A stretch of DNA of 35,874 bases from contig CANRHU010000038.1 of the NCBI GenBank assembly GCA_947630485.1, forward strand, positions 1 through 35,874, read 5' to 3'. The DNA comes from an uncultured Lachnospiraceae bacterium (GTDB lineage: Bacteria > Bacillota > Clostridia > Lachnospirales > Lachnospiraceae). The notes under the pieces were generated by a model. It saw only the letters and a list, made by a program, of their open reading frames with translations. It searched no databases and was not told the origin of the DNA. A program made the translations under genes and the position numbers. Every line of letters begins with the position of its first letter. The stretch's first letter is position 1. Positions 32,354-35,874 of this stretch are shown here, in pieces.

Positions 32354-33475
32354 TTACGGCGCTGGCGGCGGACTTCCGGTCATCCCCGCCTGAAGGCTCT
32401 GGCCTGAGGAGCTGCCGCCCGGACCGGGGGATGTATTTGTATTTCCCGACGCGCTCGAAGTGTTGCCGGACACAGTGCCGGGACCGTAGGATGATGATGA
32501 AGTGCCCGGACCTCCCGTGACTGTCCCTGTGGTGGTACCCGGGCCGCCTGTCACGGTTCCTGTCGTGCTGCCTGGGCCGCCGGTCGTCACGTTGCCGGAG
32601 GTTCCGCCTGGCGATGCCGCATAAGCGTTGTTTGCGACATAATATTCGCCCTTCGCGTTGAAGGAGTAGCTGATGCCGTCGATCGTCTTCGTGGTGTTCG
32701 CTACCATCTTTCCGTCATTGGCCGGATCCAGATAGTAGTATACGCCGCTCAGGTTCAGCCACCCGGTACACCGATGACCAGAGGCGTCAAAGTAATACCA
32801 ATAATTGTCAATCTCTCTCCAGTTGTTGGCTGTCATGCCTCCGGTGCTTGGCGACATATAGTATTTGTTGCCGTTGGAGTCGGTGAGCCATCCGGTCTGC
32901 ATCTTGCCGTCTGTATTCAGATAATAGTATCTGTCGTTGACTTTCTGCCATCCGGTCAGCATCTTCGCGTCGCTGCCGAACAGATACCAGTTGTCATTGA
33001 TGTATTTCCAGCCGATGGCCACCTCTCCGCTCGTTCCGTCTGCATAGTACCAGGCGTTGTCCATCTGCCACCAGAGCTTTGTCATGGCGCCGCTCGGCTT
33101 CATGTATCGGTAAATGTCGCCAATCCGCAGCCACCCCGTAATCATGGTGCCATCCTCGTACAGATAGTAGAAATCGCCGTTATAGATGATCCAGTCGCTG
33201 GCCACCATGACGCCGTTGTCCCGGAAATAATACCAGCTGTTATTGATCTGCTTCCAACCGATACTCATCTGTCCGGTGGTCAGATCCATGAAATAATAAT
33301 CGCCCGTGGTCGTGCGGAGCCAGCCCTTATGGATGGCGCCGGTCGTATCATCGTAATAGACCCATGAGCCGTTGGAATTATTCCAGCCAGCCTGAGCGGC
33401 GGAGGCCGGGCCTAAAACCAGCGCTCCCAGCATGCCGGCCAGAATCAGAGCCTGTGCCTTCTTCCGACATTTCAT
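32354..33475 (-). CDS. Secreted protein of choline-binding-type cell-wall repeats
   Basis: A 373-residue exported protein. The signal peptide is KCRKK plus a hydrophobic core ending PASAAQA (cut near residue 29). Residues about 30-285 consist of 11-12 repeats of 20-23 residues with the pattern GW...n.WYYf...G.M, such as TGWQKVNDRYYYLNTDGKMQ. These match choline-binding/cell-wall-binding repeats (PF01473 group). The last ~85 residues are Gly/Ser/Thr/Pro-rich with repeated TGGPGT and no LPxTG sorting signal or catalytic domain. ATG 33475 follows AGGAGG. It lies 91 bases downstream of the licC-licA fusion on the same strand, suggesting it binds the phosphocholine that gene helps make. Confidence 0.88.
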   Translation of the reverse strand: MKCRKKAQALILAGMLGALVLGPASAAQAGWNNSNGSWVYYDDTTGAIHKGWLRTTTGDYYFMDLTTGQMSIGWKQINNSWYYFRDNGVMVASDWIIYNGDFYYLYEDGTMITGWLRIGDIYRYMKPSGAMTKLWWQMDNAWYYADGTSGEVAIGWKYINDNWYLFGSDAKMLTGWQKVNDRYYYLNTDGKMQTGWLTDSNGNKYYMSPSTGGMTANNWREIDNYWYYFDASGHRCTGWLNLSGVYYYLDPANDGKMVANTTKTIDGISYSFNAKGEYYVANNAYAASPGGTSGNVTTGGPGSTTGTVTGGPGTTTGTVTGGPGTSSSSYGPGTVSGNTSSASGNTNTSPGPGGSSSGQSLQAGMTGSPPPAP

Positions 33476-33519
33476 ACCGTTTCCTCCTGAAAATTCGCAA
33501 TATATGCTCATTATTTTCC

Positions 33520-33528
33520 AGTATATCA
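33520..33528 (-). promoter_or_regulatory. Possible extended -10 promoter for the repeat protein
   Basis: On the minus strand TGATATACT gives TGn plus TATACT 45 bases before the start codon. The -35 is poor, so this would be a weak internal promoter in addition to readthrough from the upstream gene. Confidence 0.35.
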
Positions 33529-33566
33529 CAAAATCCATACAAGATATAGAGGTAAAATGAAAGATT

Positions 33567-35459
33567 TTATAACTTTTTTTGGAAGATTTTGCGATAATAT
33601 CGTTTGGCGTAGCGGTACATAATGATGGAGTATTCTCCGAACTCCTGCCCCAGGTAATGTTTGTACACGGTCCACAGGCTCCACAGGAAGCCGCCAAGCG
33701 CCGCGTAGGCATAGACAACGGTACGTTCCTCCTGCGACGGTTCCCGCTCCAGGTACAGGCGAATCAGCCAATCCACCTGTTCTTCGTCATAATAGGAGTA
33801 GATCGCACACATGGCGACGTCGATCAGCGGATCGCACATTCCTGCATATTCCAGATCGATCAGCTTCACTTCCCCGTCCGAAAGAAACAGGAAATTATCG
33901 GTGACACTGTCTACGTGGGCGAGAACCGCGGGGCGGTTCAGAGTATCCAGCAGATCCATCAGCTCCGTCATATGCCCCCGGACTTCCTTGTAATCCTCAA
34001 ATGGAATTTCGCCGAAACTTAGGCATAATGTTTCATAGAAACCGATCCGTTCCCGGATGTCGAAACGGTGCTTTACCGACGCTCCCGAACGGTGCATTTG
34101 CCGCAGAATTTCCATGCAACGCCGCATATCCGGTTCGCTGGATGCATCCGCGTTGCGGGAACCTTCATAATATTCCGAAATCTTGTAGCCTGTCTCCGAG
34201 TCAAAATAAACGACATGTTCGGAAATTCCAAGGGGCTTTAACGCTTCGAAGGCATCCGCCTCCTGGCGGCGGTTGATCAAAAGGCCGGTGCCGGGACCGG
34301 GAATCCGGCAGATATATGCTTTGCCATGGATGCGGAATAAGAACGACTGATTGGTCATACCCGCTTTCACGCATCGGATATCCCGGATTTCTGCTTCCGG
34401 GACATGGAATACCTGCGCAATCAGCTCCATGGCCTCGTTGTCGGAGCGGTTTTTGTATTTCGGATCGAATCCGCGCAGTTCCTCCAGGTTCTCGAATTCA
34501 TAGACAGAATCGGCCGGACGGAAGTTGACATAAAGCTCAGGAACGGATAAATGTCCGGGCTTTCCTGCCCACGAACTGTCCGGCGCAGACTGCGCGTCCG
34601 CCTGCCTGCCGAACCTGGCAGACGCAGTTCCATTTAACAATTCCTGATAAACGTGTTCCCAGTAGAGCTGTTCCGTTCCCGGCATATGATAATACGCCTC
34701 CAGAACCGGCAGAAACTGATTTAAAAATTCCGCGGAAAGATATGCCGGACCGTACATAACCCAGGCGTCGTGGCCGCCGCTTTGCACATCCAGAACCTTT
34801 CCCTTCTTATCATAAATAAAGCACCATTCTGATGTCTCCCCATCCATATAAGCTGCCGAATACCAGGAAGCGCATTCATAAGTATGGAACAGATTGTCCC
34901 GCATCCAGTGATCGGAGGCAAGCAGGTACATATTTTTTCCTCTCATGACATCTCTGGCGTGATAAACGGAAGCCAGATTATTTTTGGAGGAATATTCCGG
35001 ATTATAGAGAAGCTTTACACCATAGCGGTCGATCAGGTATTCAAATTTCTCCTTCAGATATCCGACTACAATGGTGATATTCTGAATCCCCGCTTCGTGG
35101 AGCTGGCGAATCTGCCGCTCGATCATCCGCTCCCCAAACACTTCCAATAGACCCTTTGGTGTCTCAAAGGTCAGCGGTACAAAGCGTGATCCGAATCCGG
35201 CAGCCAGGATAACCGCGCCGTCTACGCGGTACGGTTTCAGATAACTCTGCCCGTGCGCCGTCAGCTGATAAGAGCATTCGAGGCCCTTTTCGACGGCCTT
35301 CACCGTATGACTCACCGCTTCAAGCAGGCCGTCTGCTTCACATTCTTTTATAAGTCGGTTTGCCGTCCCCAGCGATACATGCAGCTCCCGGGCAAGCTCC
35401 CGCTGTGTAATCTGCGGCTTTTCCAATATATATCTGCAAACGATTCCTTTTCTGTCCAT
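33567..35459 (-). CDS. Winged helix-LicC-LicA fusion: phosphocholine cytidylyltransferase and choline kinase
   Basis: A 630-residue three-part protein. Residues 1-75 form a winged helix DNA-binding domain (ITQRELARELHVSLGTANRLI). Residues 80-330 are a nucleotidyltransferase with LAAGFGSRFVPLT and PKGLLEV (85-107) and VVGYLKEKFEYL. Those blocks closely resemble pneumococcal LicC, which makes CDP-choline. Residues 340-630 are a LicA/choline-kinase-type phosphotransferase with AHVDSVTDNFLF (H515, D517, N522) and LIDLEYAG (D535). So phosphorylation and activation of choline are joined in one chain. ATG 35459 follows GGAGGAG; a TTG 15 bases upstream is less likely. A related amino alcohol such as ethanolamine is an alternative substrate. 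No LicB or LicD is seen in the window. Confidence 0.85.
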   Translation of the reverse strand: MDRKGIVCRYILEKPQITQRELARELHVSLGTANRLIKECEADGLLEAVSHTVKAVEKGLECSYQLTAHGQSYLKPYRVDGAVILAAGFGSRFVPLTFETPKGLLEVFGERMIERQIRQLHEAGIQNITIVVGYLKEKFEYLIDRYGVKLLYNPEYSSKNNLASVYHARDVMRGKNMYLLASDHWMRDNLFHTYECASWYSAAYMDGETSEWCFIYDKKGKVLDVQSGGHDAWVMYGPAYLSAEFLNQFLPVLEAYYHMPGTEQLYWEHVYQELLNGTASARFGRQADAQSAPDSSWAGKPGHLSVPELYVNFRPADSVYEFENLEELRGFDPKYKNRSDNEAMELIAQVFHVPEAEIRDIRCVKAGMTNQSFLFRIHGKAYICRIPGPGTGLLINRRQEADAFEALKPLGISEHVVYFDSETGYKISEYYEGSRNADASSEPDMRRCMEILRQMHRSGASVKHRFDIRERIGFYETLCLSFGEIPFEDYKEVRGHMTELMDLLDTLNRPAVLAHVDSVTDNFLFLSDGEVKLIDLEYAGMCDPLIDVAMCAIYSYYDEEQVDWLIRLYLEREPSQEERTVVYAYAALGGFLWSLWTVYKHYLGQEFGEYSIIMYRYAKRYYRKIFQKKL

Positions 35460-35503
35460 GGCTCCTCCGTTCAATAACAGAAAGAATTATATTAATAATG
35501 AAC

Positions 35504-35532
35504 ATTATAGCATGGGATTTCCATATTCGCAA
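35504..35532 (-). promoter_or_regulatory. Sigma-A promoter of the licC-licA fusion
   Basis: On the minus strand TTGCGA (35532-35527), 17-base spacer, TATAAT (35509-35504) preceded by TGC as an extended -10. The leader is about 40 bases. Confidence 0.65.
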
Positions 35533-35794
35533 AGGGTTTCGAAAGATTCTTAAGGATTCCCGGGCTCATTCCCGTGTAATGGGGCTGAGATTGTATTTAC
35601 ATCCGTACAATCTAAGAAAGAAATTCGATTTTCGTAAGTTTTACGTAAGAAAATGCTTAGAGAAAAGTTATAGCATTTTCCGATGAAATATATTATACTG
35701 TGATTGTGATTGAGGGAAGGGTATTTTCTAGAAGGGAAATCCAAGGCTCGGATAACATTTTTAAAAGAAAGTTGCAAAAAATGTTAAAAAAGTA

Positions 35795-35823
35795 TTGATA
35801 ATTTCCATTATAGGAAGTATAAT
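35795..35823 (+). promoter_or_regulatory. Promoter of a gene beyond the right edge
   Basis: TTGATA (35795-35800), 17-base spacer, TATAAT (35818-35823). Downstream, TCCC and GGGA around GTACAA form a small hairpin, and AAAAAAGGAAA at the very edge looks like a ribosome binding site, so the start codon lies just outside. The 35533-35794 stretch is AT-rich with two inverted repeats (AAAATGCT/AGCATTTT and AACATTTTT/AAAAAATGTT) and no gene. Confidence 0.6.
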
Positions 35824-35874
35824 TACCTCGTAATGTAACCAAAACGGTCCCGTACAAGGGATCAAAAAAGGAAA

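Overview
The window reads as chromosomal core genome of a spore-forming, Gram-positive Clostridia member, most like a Lachnospiraceae (Clostridium cluster XIVa) gut bacterium of moderately high GC. Supporting signs are strong AGGAGG-type ribosome binding sites, sigma-A promoters, a T-box leader on proS, an L10 leader, a CotS-like spore coat gene, a YtvI-like membrane protein, the conserved run rho-rpmE-DUF1385-prmC-prfA, and an archaeal-type ProRS. I see no rRNA, tRNA, CRISPR array, integrase or insertion sequence.

Left part (1-8.5 kb): the tail of an unknown gene, a hemolysin III family membrane protein (-), an RluA-family pseudouridine synthase (+), then a divergent pair of an AraC-type regulator (-) and an amylosucrase-like GH13 enzyme (+) separated by a region with a direct-repeat operator candidate and a clear promoter. 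A YtvI/AI-2E family permease, a BirA-box-controlled bioY (-) and a GPH-family sugar symporter follow.

Middle part (8.5-19.4 kb): a T-box leader controls proS with the tRNA nucleotidyltransferase gene (cca) directly behind it, so both serve tRNA. Next come a CotS-like coat protein with a candidate sigma-E promoter, a phosphoglucomutase, an MreB-family actin homologue with its own promoter and terminator, then recD2 and comFC.

Translation and transcription block (19.4-32.3 kb): rpmG-secE-nusG-rplK-rplA, then rplJ-rplL behind an L10 leader and attenuator. Two almost identical small stem-loops precede rplK and rplA and resemble the L1-binding site of 23S rRNA. rpoB/rpoC do not follow rplL; instead there are a cold shock gene behind a very long hairpin, a polysaccharide deacetylase, rho with a long disordered insertion, rpmE, DUF1385, prmC, prfA and leuA with an unusual leader.

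Right part (32.3-35.9 kb): on the minus strand, a three-domain protein (winged helix, LicC-like cytidylyltransferase, LicA-like choline kinase) lies just upstream of a secreted protein built from choline-binding-type repeats. Together they suggest phosphocholine decoration of the cell surface with a protein that docks on it. A promoter pointing out of the right edge shows another gene begins just beyond it.

The noncoding regions also carry a dispersed short repeat with the core GCATACTGAC, found in four intact copies plus related tandem units.
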